Below the pieces are notes generated by a model, which was not told the origin of the DNA, did not search any database, and saw nothing but the letters and a program-made list of their open reading frames with translations. From Phenylobacterium sp. (GTDB lineage: Bacteria; Pseudomonadota; Alphaproteobacteria; Caulobacterales; Caulobacteraceae), in NCBI RefSeq assembly GCF_030697925.1, contig NZ_JAUYOJ010000025.1, forward strand, positions 1 to 48,996: a stretch of DNA of 48,996 nucleotides, read 5' to 3'. The position numbers and the translations under genes were made by a program. This document shows positions 8,712 to 17,646 of this stretch, one piece after another (within the stretch, counting starts at the first letter, position 1; each line of letters starts with the position of its first letter).

Positions 8712-8715
8712 GGTG

Positions 8716-9423
8716 CTACAGCCCGTGCTTCTTCCAGAGCGTCTCGCTCTTCACCGCCTCGCGGATGAAGACCGCGTGCAGCTCGCGCTCGGCGTCGGTC
8801 GAGCGGAAGGCCAGGGGCCTTGGCCGCGCGCCATAGGCGCCCTGGGCGGCGATGGAGACCGCCTGGGCCAGGGCCTGGCTGGTGGTCAGCTCCAGCCGCC
8901 GCTCGCGGCCACCCTTCAGTTCCAGATAGACCGCCGCCAGCAGGCGGGCGTCGATCAAGGCGCCGTGCTTCTCGCGGTCGGCCAGCGAGATCTTGAAGCG
9001 CTTGCAGAGCGCGTCCAGCGAGTTGTGCATCCCCGGGAACCGGGTCCGCGCCAGGGCCAGGGTGTCGACCCAGCGGTGTTCCGGGATGATCTCCCGGCCG
9101 CAGACGGTCAGCTCGTGGTTCACGAACGCGCGGTCGAAGCCGGCGTTGTGGGCGATGATCGGGGCCTCGCCGACGAATTCCAGGAACGCGTGGTGGATCT
9201 CCAGGTCGGCGAACTTCGGCTTGCCGCGCAGGAACTCCGCCGACAGCCCGTGGACCCGCTGGGCCTCCGGCGGCATGTCGCGTTCGGGGTCGATATAGAC
9301 GTGGAAGGTCCGGCCGGTCGGGACGAAGTCCTCGATCTCCAGGCAGGCCAGCTCCACGAGCCGGTGGCCGAGATGAGGCTCGAAGCCCGTGGTTTCGGTG
9401 TCGAGGACGATCTCACGCGCCAT
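8716..9423 (-). CDS. dnaQ: DNA polymerase III epsilon subunit (3'-5' proofreading exonuclease)
   Basis: The 235-residue protein has the DEDDh exonuclease motifs: Exo I DTETTGFE (Asp8, Glu10), Exo II HNAGFDRAFV and Exo III HGALIDARLL with the catalytic His. It proofreads in the replicative polymerase core. It is the last gene of a tight leftward operon ppsR-maf-aroE-coaE-dnaQ that begins beside the predicted replication origin; the gap to coaE is only 6 bp. Length and domain content match the alphaproteobacterial epsilon subunit. Confidence 0.95.
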   Translation of the reverse strand: MAREIVLDTETTGFEPHLGHRLVELACLEIEDFVPTGRTFHVYIDPERDMPPEAQRVHGLSAEFLRGKPKFADLEIHHAFLEFVGEAPIIAHNAGFDRAFVNHELTVCGREIIPEHRWVDTLALARTRFPGMHNSLDALCKRFKISLADREKHGALIDARLLAAVYLELKGGRERRLELTTSQALAQAVSIAAQGAYGARPRPLAFRSTDAERELHAVFIREAVKSETLWKKHGL

Positions 9424-9429
9424 GGCCGA

Positions 9430-10077
9430 TCAATCGCCCCGTTTGGCCGAGGCTTCAAGCGGTGCCTGTTGTCGCGTCGGTCGCTTCTGTGGATCGCGCA
9501 TGATGGCGATGATCTCCGCCACCTGGGCTCGCGCCGGCTCCAATCCCTGCCCAGTGTCGACCACGAAATGGGCCCGCGCGCGCTTCTCAGCGTCAGCCAT
9601 CTGGCGTGACAGGATGGCGTCCAGCCGCTCGGGCGTCATGCCCGGTCGGGCCAGGACCCGCTCGCGCTGCTGGTCGGCCGGAGCGGAGACCACCACCACC
9701 GCGTCCATATTGGCATGGCCGCCGGTCTCGTAGAGCAACGGGATGTCCAGCACGACCATATCGGCGCCCGCCGTCTCCGCCGCCTTGAAGAAATGCACCC
9801 GGTCCGCGCCCACCAGAGGGTGGACGATGGAATTCAGCCGGGCCATGGCCGCGTCGTCGCCCAGCACCCGGGTCCGCAGGGCCTCGCGGTCGACGGCCCC
9901 GTCCCTGGTGACGCCGGGAAACGCCGCCTCGAGGGGTTCGACGGCCGCGCCGCCCTGGACATAGAGGTCGGCCACCGCCGCGTCGGCGTCGTAGACGGGG
10001 ATTCCGGCCTCGCGGAACATGGCCGCGGTGGTCGACTTGCCCATGCCGATGGAGCCGGTGAGGCCGAGGATCAGCAT
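9430..10077 (-). CDS. coaE: Dephospho-CoA kinase
   Basis: CoaE phosphorylates dephospho-CoA at the ribose 3' hydroxyl, the last step of CoA synthesis. The protein (215 residues) starts [16 protein letters not shown], with the P-loop GSIGMGKS at 8-15, and contains the [10 protein letters not shown] substrate-binding motif. I choose the ATG at 10077, whose A is shared with the aroE stop (TGATG); a GTG one codon upstream is the alternative. It sits inside the ppsR-maf-aroE-coaE-dnaQ operon. Confidence 0.95.
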   Translation of the reverse strand: MLILGLTGSIGMGKSTTAAMFREAGIPVYDADAAVADLYVQGGAAVEPLEAAFPGVTRDGAVDREALRTRVLGDDAAMARLNSIVHPLVGADRVHFFKAAETAGADMVVLDIPLLYETGGHANMDAVVVVSAPADQQRERVLARPGMTPERLDAILSRQMADAEKRARAHFVVDTGQGLEPARAQVAEIIAIMRDPQKRPTRQQAPLEASAKRGD

Positions 10078-10919
10078 CACCGCGCCTCCAGGACCTTCAG
10101 CGCCAGGGCGCGGACATCGACATCGGCCGGCGGGGCTTGGCCATAGAAGGCCTCGAAGGACGGGATCGCCTGGCCGATCAGCATGGCCAGGCCGTCCACC
10201 GTGCGGCGGTCCAGCGCCCTGGCCCGCGCCAGGAACGGCGTGACCAGCGGCTTATAGACCATGTCCATCACCACGCAGGTCTTGGGCGTCGCCTCCAGCG
10301 GCGCGTCCAGCTGGCCCTCGCCCGCCAGGCCCGCCGAGGTGGCGTTGACCACCGCGATCGCCCCTTCGAAGGCCGCCGCCGCCCGGTGCAGGCCGAAGGC
10401 CTCGCCCCCCAGGACATCGGTGATCGCCTGGGCTCGGGCCTGGGTTCGGTTGACGATGCGCACCTCCGGACAGCCGGCCGCCGTGAAGGCCGCCACAGCG
10501 CCCCGGGCCCCGCCGCCGGCGCCCAGGATCGCCACGGGTCCAGCCTTGGGATCGAAACCCGGCGCCTGCTCTGCGAAGGCGGCCAGCAGGCCCAGGCCGT
10601 CGGTGTTGTCGGCGACGATCGTCCCGTCCGCCTCGAAGACCAGGACATTGGCCGCGCCGGCCATGGTCGCCCGATCGCGCGCCTGGTCGGCGAGGTTGAG
10701 CGCCAGTTCCTTGAAGGGGATGGTGACGTTGAGGCCCCGCACCGAGCCCCCGCGCAGGCCCTCGACGAAACCCGCGAACTGGCCCTCGGCCACGCGGAAC
10801 GGGACATAGGCCCCATCGATCCTCGCCGCCGCCAGCCAGGCGTTGTGCAGGATCGGGCTCATGGAGTGGGCGATGGGGTTTCCAACCACCCCGGCCAGCA
10901 AGGTCGCGCCGGAGATCAT
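10077..10919 (-). CDS. aroE: Shikimate dehydrogenase (NADP+)
   Basis: AroE reduces 3-dehydroshikimate to shikimate in aromatic amino-acid synthesis. The 280-residue protein has the substrate-binding [13 protein letters not shown] motif, the catalytic Lys70 in NVTIPFKE, Asp107 in NTDGLG, and the NADP-binding loop GAGGGARG at 133-140. It overlaps maf by four bases upstream and abuts coaE downstream, so the operon is probably translationally coupled. Confidence 0.96.
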   Translation of the reverse strand: MISGATLLAGVVGNPIAHSMSPILHNAWLAAARIDGAYVPFRVAEGQFAGFVEGLRGGSVRGLNVTIPFKELALNLADQARDRATMAGAANVLVFEADGTIVADNTDGLGLLAAFAEQAPGFDPKAGPVAILGAGGGARGAVAAFTAAGCPEVRIVNRTQARAQAITDVLGGEAFGLHRAAAAFEGAIAVVNATSAGLAGEGQLDAPLEATPKTCVVMDMVYKPLVTPFLARARALDRRTVDGLAMLIGQAIPSFEAFYGQAPPADVDVRALALKVLEAR

Positions 10920-11515
10920 GCCTTCAGCGCTCCGTGCCGGCGGAACAGGTCCAGCAGCCCCATAAGGGGCAGGCCGAGGATGGCGAAATAGTCGCCCTCG
11001 ATCTTCGAGAACAGCTGGGCGCCCAGGCCTTCCAGCCGGTAGCAGCCCACCGAGCCGAGAGCCTGGTCGCCCTCGGCCGCCAGGTAGGATGCGAGAAAGT
11101 CGTCGGAGAAGTCGCGCATGGTCAGGGTCGCCGAGACCACTTCGCGCCAGATCGGCGCCCCGTCCTTGGCCACCACCACGGCCGAGTGCAGCTTGTGCGG
11201 CTTGCCCCGCATGGCCTTGAGCCGCTCGGTGGCGGCCTCCGTGGTCTCGACCTTGTCGTAGAGCCGGCCCTCGAACTCCAGGGTCTGGTCCGAGCCGATC
11301 ACGAAGCCGGGCTTTGAGCGGGACACCCGGATGGCCTTCAGCTCGGCCAGGGCGTCGGCCACGTCGCGCGGGCTCGCGCCTTGCGCCAGCATGGCGGTCT
11401 TGACGGCCTCCTCGTCGACCCCGGCCACGGCGACCTCGAACGGCACCCCGGCCCCGGTCAGCACGGCGCGGCGCGCGGCGCTCTTGGAGGCCAGTATGAT
11501 GGGTTCCGCACTCAT
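10916..11515 (-). CDS. maf: Maf-family nucleoside triphosphate pyrophosphatase
   Basis: The 199-residue protein shows the Maf signature near the N-terminus ([14 protein letters not shown]) and the conserved [10 protein letters not shown] and [11 protein letters not shown] segments. Maf proteins hydrolyse non-canonical or modified NTPs to prevent their incorporation into nucleic acids. The start overlaps the ppsR stop by four bases (ATGA). The exact nucleotide preference (dTTP/UTP or 7-methyl-GTP type) cannot be set from what I see. Confidence 0.93.
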   Translation of the reverse strand: MSAEPIILASKSAARRAVLTGAGVPFEVAVAGVDEEAVKTAMLAQGASPRDVADALAELKAIRVSRSKPGFVIGSDQTLEFEGRLYDKVETTEAATERLKAMRGKPHKLHSAVVVAKDGAPIWREVVSATLTMRDFSDDFLASYLAAEGDQALGSVGCYRLEGLGAQLFSKIEGDYFAILGLPLMGLLDLFRRHGALKA

Positions 11516-12357
11516 CCGAGCACTTCCACCTGGCCGTGGCCGCCGTGCAACAGGTTCAGCACCGCGGCGGCCGTCTCCTCCACGCTGCGGCGGGTGACGT
11601 CGATCACCGGCCAGCCCTGGCGCTCATAAAGCCGTCTGGCCTTCACCGTCTCCTCGCGCACCGCCTCGATGTCGATATAGGAGGATTCCCGGTCCTCCTT
11701 GAGACTGAGCAACCGGTTGCGGCGGATCTGGATCAGCCGGTCCGGCGAGATGGTCAGGCCCACCACCAGGGTGCTCTTCAGCTCGAACAGCTTTTCCGGC
11801 GGCGGCCTCGTCGGCACCAGCGGCACATTGGCCGCGCGCACGCCGCGGTGGGCCAGATAGATGCAGGTCGGGGTCTTCGACGTCCGCGAGACCCCCACCA
11901 GCACCACGTCGGCCTGTTCCAGATCCTGGCCGCCCTGGCCGTCATCGTGGCCGATGGCGTAGTTCAGGGCGTCCATGCGGTTGAAATAGTCGTTGTCGAG
12001 CGCGTGCTGCACGCCCACCCGACGGCTGATCGAGGCGCCCAGATAGCGCTGTATGGACGAGACCAGCGGGTCGAGCGCGGCGATGCAGGGCATGTCCATG
12101 CGCCGCACCCCTTCCTCCAGCGCCGTGCGCAGCTGGTCATCGACGATCGTATGGATGACGACGCCGGGCGCCTCCTCGATGTCGGTCAGCGCCCGTTCCA
12201 GCTGCCGGGGCGAGCGGACCAGGGCGTAGATGTGCTCGATCGGCAGGACGTTCTCGAACCGGGCGCAGACGGCGCGCGCCATGGCGTTGAGGGTTTCGCC
12301 GGTGGAGTCCGACACCAGGTGCACATGGAAATAGGTGGCGATGCGCGAGGAGGTCAT
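11512..12357 (-). CDS. DUF299 / pyruvate, phosphate dikinase regulatory protein (PPSR-type)
   Basis: The 281-residue protein starts [20 protein letters not shown], the typical start of the family; the longer upstream frame to 12522 lacks family similarity and would run into the origin region. The P-loop-like motif GVSRTSKTP is at 155-163 and the [11 protein letters not shown] segment follows. Characterised members are ADP-dependent kinases/phosphorylases that switch PPDK or PEP synthase by threonine phosphorylation. No ppdK or ppsA gene is in the window, so the target is open. In C. crescentus the equivalent gene (RP001) flanks the replication origin, and here it heads the leftward operon from the same position. 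Confidence 0.93.
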   Translation of the reverse strand: MTSSRIATYFHVHLVSDSTGETLNAMARAVCARFENVLPIEHIYALVRSPRQLERALTDIEEAPGVVIHTIVDDQLRTALEEGVRRMDMPCIAALDPLVSSIQRYLGASISRRVGVQHALDNDYFNRMDALNYAIGHDDGQGGQDLEQADVVLVGVSRTSKTPTCIYLAHRGVRAANVPLVPTRPPPEKLFELKSTLVVGLTISPDRLIQIRRNRLLSLKEDRESSYIDIEAVREETVKARRLYERQGWPVIDVTRRSVEETAAAVLNLLHGGHGQVEVLG

Positions 12358-12514
12358 CGGATCCTGGGGCTGGCTGCGACGATATGGCTTTGGTGAAATC
12401 TGGGGATCAAAGAGTCGATACCTTCTTAGCGAAGGCGAACGGAATTGGGGATAGCCGCCCCCGCGCCCGCGCCGCGGTGGACGGACGGGAGAACTGGCCC
12501 GGTTTGAGTCCGAC

Positions 12515-12523
12515 CGATCCACG
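12515..12523 (+). promoter_or_regulatory. DnaA-box-like motif (CGATCCACG)
   Basis: CGATCCACG differs by one base from the TGATCCACG motif at 12750. Caulobacter DnaA G-boxes are of the TGATCCAC type. It lies five bases after a GAGTC (GANTC) site. Confidence 0.5.
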
Positions 12524-12533
12524 CCCTGGGAGG

Positions 12534-12549
12534 TTAATGAAGTCTTACC
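12534..12549 (+). promoter_or_regulatory. CtrA-like box (TTAA-N7-TTACC)
   Basis: TTAA is followed by seven bases and TTACC, one mismatch from the CtrA consensus TTAA-N7-TTAAC. In C. crescentus, phosphorylated CtrA binds five such sites in Cori and represses initiation. Confidence 0.7.
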
Positions 12550-12612
12550 AAGGTATGACCAAAGGATTAACGAGCGACCCGTGTTCGGCCCCGATCGGCG
12601 CCCGCGCAGCGG

Positions 12613-12627
12613 TTAACAAAAGGTAAA
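12613..12627 (+). promoter_or_regulatory. CtrA-like box (TTAA-N7-TAAA)
   Basis: TTAA plus seven bases plus TAAA. The left half is perfect and the right half has one mismatch. It lies two bases before the next box, as in paired CtrA sites. Confidence 0.6.
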
Positions 12628-12629
12628 TC

Positions 12630-12645
12630 CTAACGAGGGGTTAAC
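12630..12645 (+). promoter_or_regulatory. CtrA-like box (CTAA-N7-TTAAC)
   Basis: CTAA, seven bases, then a perfect TTAAC half-site: one mismatch to the CtrA consensus. A DnaA-box-like motif begins 12 bases further on (12657), which would allow CtrA and DnaA to compete. Confidence 0.7.
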
Positions 12646-12656
12646 GACGCTCCCCG

Positions 12657-12665
12657 CAATCCACA
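12657..12665 (+). promoter_or_regulatory. DnaA-box-like motif (CAATCCACA)
   Basis: CAATCCACA keeps the ATCCACA core of bacterial DnaA boxes (TTATCCACA). It sits between the CtrA-like boxes and the AT-rich segment. Confidence 0.55.
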
Positions 12666-12749
12666 GGCTTGGCCGTGAGCGTCTTGAGACCGTCGCATGG
12701 CTTGTGGGTGAAGGCTTCGCGGCATGTGCGGGGCGCGACTTGTCCCCAT

Positions 12750-12758
12750 TGATCCACG
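12750..12758 (+). promoter_or_regulatory. DnaA G-box-like motif (TGATCCACG) with adjacent TCCCCA
   Basis: TGATCCACG matches the Caulobacter G-box type as I remember it. TCCCCA at 12743-12748, immediately upstream, matches the low-affinity W-box motif. The AT-rich segment begins about 22 bases downstream, so this could be the element that feeds DnaA onto the unwinding region. Confidence 0.6.
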
Positions 12759-12779
12759 GCCCTGCTTCTACCCCTTCCG

Positions 12780-12802
12780 CTTAGATTCAAGATTCTAATT
12801 AG
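12780..12802. promoter_or_regulatory. AT-rich segment with two CcrM (GANTC) sites
   Basis: Two GATTC sites (12784-12788 and 12791-12795) lie two bases apart in the most AT-rich stretch of the gap. CcrM methylates GANTC in Caulobacterales, so this stretch could be both the strand-opening region and a methylation-state sensor for origin firing or for the hemE promoter. Confidence 0.55.
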
Positions 12803-12846
12803 GAAGAAGGCAGGCGGGCTCGAGCCCAGGCCTTGAGCCTGGCGCG

Positions 12847-12861
12847 CTAAGCCGGTTTAAC
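12847..12861 (+). promoter_or_regulatory. CtrA-like box next to hemE (CTAA-N6-TTAAC)
   Basis: CTAA and TTAAC are separated by six bases rather than the usual seven. The right half-site is perfect and lies seven bases before the hemE ATG, where a bound protein could also control hemE. Confidence 0.4.
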
Positions 12862-12868
12862 GGCGCCC

Positions 12869-13900
12869 ATGTCAGAAGGTTCAAAACCGCGCCTCTTACG
12901 CGCGCTCGCCGGCGAAACCCTGGATCGGCCCCCGGTGTGGTTCATGCGTCAGGCCGGTCGTTCCCTGCCGGAGTACCGGGAGCTGCGCACCCGGGCGACC
13001 GACTTCATCGCCTTCTGCCACAATCCGGAGATGGCGGCCGAGGCGACCCTTCAGCCCATGCGCCGCTTCCCGCTGGATGCGGCCATCGTCTTCGCCGACA
13101 TCCTGCTGATCCCTCGAGCGCTCGGCCAGGAGGTCTGGTTCGAAGCCGGGGAGGGGCCGCGCCTGGGCGAGCTGCCGCCGCTGGAAAGCCTGGCCGACCA
13201 GGTCGAGGCCTCCACGGAACGCCTGAGCGCCATAGGTGAGACCCTGGCCCGGGTCCGCGCCGAGCTGGAGCCCGACCGCGCCCTGATCGGCTTCGCCGGC
13301 GGCCCCTGGACCGTGGCCACCTACATGATCGAGGGCAGGGGGTCGGACCGCTCCGGGGCCAGGACCTACGCCTACCAGCACCCGGAAAAGCTGGACCGGC
13401 TGCTGGACATACTGGTGGAGTCCACCGCGCGCTACCTGGTCATGCAGGCCAGATCCGGCGCCCAGGTGCTGAAGCTGTTCGAGAGCTGGGCCGAGGGCCT
13501 GGCAGAGGATGTTTTCGAGCGGATCGTCATCAAGCCGCACGCCGCCATCATCGGGAAGGTCCGCGCCGCGGGAATCGACACCCCGTTCATCGGCTTCCCG
13601 CGCGGAGCCGGCGCCCTGGTCGAGACCTATGCCGAGAAGGTCCCGGTCCAGGCCGTGGCCCTGGACACCCAGGCCAGCGCGGCTCTCGGCCGCAAGATCC
13701 AGGCGGGCGGCAAGACCATCCAGGGGGCCTTGGACAACCTGTTGCTGCGGGCCGGCGGTCCGGCCCTGGACGCCCGGGTCGACGCCCTGATCGCCCAGTG
13801 GAACGACGGACCCTACATCTTCAACCTCGGCCACGGCGTCCTGCCCGACACGCCCATCGAGCATATCGAACGCACCATCCGCCGGGTGACGGGGCGATGA
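12869..13900 (+). CDS. hemE: Uroporphyrinogen decarboxylase
   Basis: HemE decarboxylates uroporphyrinogen III to coproporphyrinogen III in haem synthesis. The 343-residue protein has the family signature PVWFMRQAGRSLPEYR near the N-terminus, the catalytic Asp in FADILLIP, the GFAGGPWTVATYMIEG motif and the C-terminal FNLGHGVLPDTP. The start (MSEGSKPRLLRAL) has no strong Shine-Dalgarno sequence. Transcription must start inside the predicted origin, which in C. crescentus links hemE transcription to origin activity. It is followed by hemH across a repeat-filled gap. Confidence 0.97.
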   Translation: MSEGSKPRLLRALAGETLDRPPVWFMRQAGRSLPEYRELRTRATDFIAFCHNPEMAAEATLQPMRRFPLDAAIVFADILLIPRALGQEVWFEAGEGPRLGELPPLESLADQVEASTERLSAIGETLARVRAELEPDRALIGFAGGPWTVATYMIEGRGSDRSGARTYAYQHPEKLDRLLDILVESTARYLVMQARSGAQVLKLFESWAEGLAEDVFERIVIKPHAAIIGKVRAAGIDTPFIGFPRGAGALVETYAEKVPVQAVALDTQASAALGRKIQAGGKTIQGALDNLLLRAGGPALDARVDALIAQWNDGPYIFNLGHGVLPDTPIEHIERTIRRVTGR

Positions 13901-13904
13901 AGGA

Positions 13905-13997
13905 CCCCCTCCGTCACGTCGCCGAAGGGGCGATGCGCCACCCTGATGCTCCCCTCCTGGGGGAGCTGTCAGCGAAGCTGACTGAGGGGGACTTTGA
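13905..13997. repeat. Intergenic repeat between hemE and hemH
   Basis: It contains an inverted pair (CCCCCTCCGTCACGTC ... GACTGAGGGGGAC) and the block GGGGGAGCTGTCAGCGAAGC. The same block recurs in reverse orientation at 21125-21165, so the two are copies of one family. Confidence 0.75.
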
Positions 13998-14015
13998 CTC
14001 TACAGCGGTGGGCTC

Positions 14016-15059
14016 ATGACCAAACTCGCCGTCGTTCTGTTCAATCTCGGCGGCCCGGACGACCAGGCCACGGTTCGGCCGTTCCTGCAGAACCTGTTCA
14101 GCGACCCGGCGATCATCGACCTGCCGGCGCCTGCGCGCGGCCCGCTGGCCTGGTGGATCGCCAAACGGCGGGAGAAAGCCGCCCAGGCCAACTACGCCCT
14201 GATGGGTGGCGGCTCACCCCTGCTGCCTGAGACGCGCGCGCAGGCCAGAGCGCTGGAGGCCAGCCTGGCTGCGGCGCGGCCGGACCTGACGGCCAAGGTC
14301 TTCATCGCCATGCGCTACTGGAAACCCTTTGCCGACCAGACCGCGAAAGAGGTCGCCGCCTTCGCGCCCGATGAGATCGTGCTGCTGCCGCTCTATCCGC
14401 AGTTCTCCACCACCACCACGGCCTCGTCCCTGAGGGACTGGGAAGCCGCCTATGCCGGTTCGGGGGTGAGCCGCACGGTCTGCTGCTTCCCCACGGCGCC
14501 TGGCCTCACCGACGCCCACGCCGCGGCGATCCGCGCCACCTGGGAGGCGGCGGGCAGTCCGACGGACATCCGGCTGCTGTTCTCCGCCCACGGCCTGCCG
14601 GAAAAGGTGATCGCCGGCGGCGACCCCTACCAGGCCCAGGTCCGCGCCACCGCCCAGGCCGTGGCCTTCCGCCTGCCGGAGCTCACCGACTGGGAGGTCT
14701 GCTATCAGAGCCGGGTCGGGCCGCTGAAGTGGATCGGCCCCTCGACCGACGAAGAGATTCGCCGGGCCGGCGCCGAAGGCCTGGGCGTGCTGGTCTGCCC
14801 GATCGCCTTCGTCTCCGAGCATGTGGAGACCCTGGTGGAGCTGGACCACGAATATGGCGAACTGGCCCGCGAGGTGGGCTGCGCCCCCTATCTCCGCGCC
14901 CCGGCGCTGGGTAGCGCGCCGCGCTTCATCGCGGCCCTGACCACGGCGACGCTGAATGCCCTGACCCGGCCGAGCGGCGCCAAGCCGGACGGCCCGTGGC
15001 GCTGTCCGCAAGACTATGCCAAATGCGCCTGTCGAACGGCTGAGGGAGCGGCGGCGTGA
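14016..15059 (+). CDS. hemH: Ferrochelatase, with probable C-terminal [2Fe-2S] cysteines
   Basis: HemH inserts Fe(II) into protoporphyrin IX, the last step of protohaem synthesis. The 347-residue protein shows MTKLAVVLFNLGGPDD at the start, the catalytic His192 in LLFSAHGLPEKV and Glu271 in SEHVETLVELD. Three cysteines cluster at the C-terminus (Cys330, Cys337, Cys339; RCPQDYAKCACR). C. crescentus ferrochelatase is known to carry a [2Fe-2S] cluster, so these are likely ligands. It is followed by hemJ, whose GTG overlaps the hemH stop (GTGA). Confidence 0.96.
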   Translation: MTKLAVVLFNLGGPDDQATVRPFLQNLFSDPAIIDLPAPARGPLAWWIAKRREKAAQANYALMGGGSPLLPETRAQARALEASLAAARPDLTAKVFIAMRYWKPFADQTAKEVAAFAPDEIVLLPLYPQFSTTTTASSLRDWEAAYAGSGVSRTVCCFPTAPGLTDAHAAAIRATWEAAGSPTDIRLLFSAHGLPEKVIAGGDPYQAQVRATAQAVAFRLPELTDWEVCYQSRVGPLKWIGPSTDEEIRRAGAEGLGVLVCPIAFVSEHVETLVELDHEYGELAREVGCAPYLRAPALGSAPRFIAALTTATLNALTRPSGAKPDGPWRCPQDYAKCACRTAEGAAA

Positions 15060-15511
15060 ACTACGATCTGCTGAGGGGCCTGCACATCCTGGCCGTGATC
15101 GCCTGGATGGCCGGGATTATGTACCTGCCGAGGCTCTTCGCCTATCACGCCGACGCCATTCCCGGCTCGGAAATGGACCAGACCTTCCAGACCATGGAGC
15201 GCAAGCTCTACCGGATCATCATGGACCCGGCGATGACGCTCACCTGGGTGTTCGGCCTGGCCCTGACCTACGTCAACGCCACCCAGGTCCGCGGCGGCTG
15301 GGACTTCCTGGGGCAACCTTGGATGCTCACCAAGCTGGCAGGTATTGTATTCCTGACCGGGTGGCACCAATTCCTGGGGGCGTCCATGAAGCGGTTCGCA
15401 GCCGGCGAGAACAAGCGCCCAGCCCGCTTCTGGAAGATGACCAACGAGCTGCCGTTCCTGGCCGCCATCGTCATGGTCATCGCCGTGACCACCGAGTTCC
15501 TGAGCCGATAG
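15056..15511 (+). CDS. hemJ: Protoporphyrinogen IX oxidase HemJ (CopD-like membrane protein)
   Basis: HemJ oxidises protoporphyrinogen IX to protoporphyrin IX in the membrane, supplying hemH. The 151-residue protein has four hydrophobic segments, with the conserved N-terminal His10 in LLRGLHILAVIAWMAG, FAYH, a TWVFGLALTY helix and WHQFLGASMKRFA. The start is a GTG that overlaps the hemH stop by four bases, so hemH and hemJ are coupled and the cluster provides three late haem steps in a row. Confidence 0.93.
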   Translation: MNYDLLRGLHILAVIAWMAGIMYLPRLFAYHADAIPGSEMDQTFQTMERKLYRIIMDPAMTLTWVFGLALTYVNATQVRGGWDFLGQPWMLTKLAGIVFLTGWHQFLGASMKRFAAGENKRPARFWKMTNELPFLAAIVMVIAVTTEFLSR

Positions 15512-15518
15512 TCAGCGT

Positions 15519-15694
15519 CCTTCTCCCCTTGCGGGAGAAGGTGGCCCCGCGAGTGCGGGGTCGGATGAGGGGTCGAAAGCCCCATCCGTCTGGGATCTGA
15601 ATTGAAGGTCGCTGGGACGCTTACCGGCGAGTTCTGAGAGACCCCTCATCCGTCGGGCTGCTCGCCCGACACCTTCTCCCGCAAGGGGAGAAGG
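15519..15694. repeat. Long inverted repeat downstream of hemJ
   Basis: The left arm (about 15519-15574: CCTTCTCCCCTTGCGGGAGA ... GGATGAGGGGTC) is mirrored by the right arm (about 15640-15694: GACCCCTCATCC ... TCTCCCGCAAGGGGAGAAGG). Each arm also contains its own short hairpins. It probably ends the hem transcript. Confidence 0.85.
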
Positions 15695-15961
15695 GGCATG
15701 GGAGCGGTATGTCTCGGGATTATTCATCTAGCACCCACGCTTGACCCCGGGCCCCTTATGTGGTTCGGCTCCTCACACGTGGCGTCGGATTTCCGAAGCT
15801 GCGCCCCGCCCTACCTCCGTGCGCCGCGCGCTTGTCAAAGCCGCATCGGCCCGGCCCTCGAAAATAAACTGGCGTCCCCCTAACGCCCCCGACGATTCTC
15901 CCCGCGCCCGAAAACCGTTCGGCCGGCGGGGACCTATCAGAGTAATCCCCAGAGTAATCCC
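15695..15961 (+). other. Gene-free rho leader region
   Basis: This 267-bp stretch, with the repeat before it, forms a 450-bp gap between hemJ and rho. I see no supported gene in it. It must contain the rho promoter and leader; TTGACC at 15741 is a possible -35 element, but I cannot pair it with a convincing -10. Rho leaders are often autoregulated by attenuation in other bacteria; I cannot see direct evidence for that here. Confidence 0.5.
15938..15961 (+). repeat. Perfect 12-bp tandem duplication abutting the rho start codon
   Basis: CAGAGTAATCCC occurs twice in direct succession (15938-15949 and 15950-15961), and the rho ATG follows at once. No strong Shine-Dalgarno sequence is present, so the duplicated AGAG may be the only ribosome-binding signal. 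Confidence 0.9.
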
Positions 15962-17383
<1,422 letters not shown>

Positions 17384-17411
17384 GGGTTCGCCGACCGACC
17401 GAAACGAAGCA

Positions 17412-17440
17412 GGGGCCCGCGGCGACGCGGGCCCCTTTTT
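17412..17440 (+). terminator. Intrinsic terminator of rho
   Basis: A perfect 9-bp GC stem (GGGGCCCGC / GCGGGCCCC) with a 6-base loop is followed by TTTTT, 28 bases after the rho stop codon. Confidence 0.93.
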
Positions 17441-17459
17441 CTTGGCCAGACCACCGCGT

Positions 17460-17593
17460 GTCATCCCGGGTTGCTTGGCAATACCGGGACCCATAAGCGC
17501 CTGAGCCGTCAGGAAGCGGCGTGGCCATGCCCTCCATCGGCGCCATCCGATGTTTATGGGTCCCGGATAGCCGCTGCGCGGCTTCCGGGACGA
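17460..17593. repeat. Inverted repeat of the 'CCGGGACCCATAA' family
   Basis: The left arm (TCATCCCGGG ... ACCGGGACCCATAA, 17461-17496) is mirrored by the right arm (TTATGGGTCCCGGATAGC ... CTTCCGGGACGA, about 17554-17593). It lies between rho and the convergent qor and is unlike the GGGGGAGG-type repeats. Confidence 0.75.
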
Positions 17594-17625
17594 CAGCCCT
17601 GGAGCTAACTAACTGAAGTTACAGC

Positions 17626-17641
17626 TTTTCCACGTGAAACA
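17626..17641. promoter_or_regulatory. parS: parS-like ParB-binding site (14 of 16 matches)
   Basis: TTTTCCACGTGAAACA matches the consensus TGTTTCACGTGAAACA at 14 of 16 positions, including the CACGTG core. It is intergenic, six bases from the qor stop, about 5 kb from the predicted origin. Confidence 0.75.
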
Positions 17642-17646
17642 TCAGC

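Larger units (their letters stand above)
12358..12868. other. oriC: Predicted chromosomal origin of replication (Cori-like)
   Basis: This 511-bp gap separates divergent ppsR and hemE, the known position of Cori in C. crescentus. It is visibly more AT-rich than its flanks and holds four CtrA-like boxes (12534, 12613, 12630, 12847), a further TTAAC half-site at 12567, three DnaA-box-like GATCCAC/AATCCAC motifs (12515, 12657, 12750), a TCCCCA motif like a Caulobacter W-box (12743) and four GANTC sites (12412, 12506, 12784, 12791). An AT-rich stretch lies at 12780-12802. Transcription runs away from the gap on both sides. The hemE promoter must also lie here. No gene is supported inside it. Function is inferred from position and motif content. 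Confidence 0.88.

Noticed and set aside
12358..12522. N-terminal extension of the PPSR-type protein to 12522
   Set aside because: The extension is Arg/Ser/Pro-rich and the family normally begins at [13 protein letters not shown]; the extra bases hold origin motifs.
12384..12626. 80-codon frame inside the origin gap
   Set aside because: Mixed Lys/Arg/Pro-rich translation with no family pattern; it spans the CtrA-like and DnaA-like sites.
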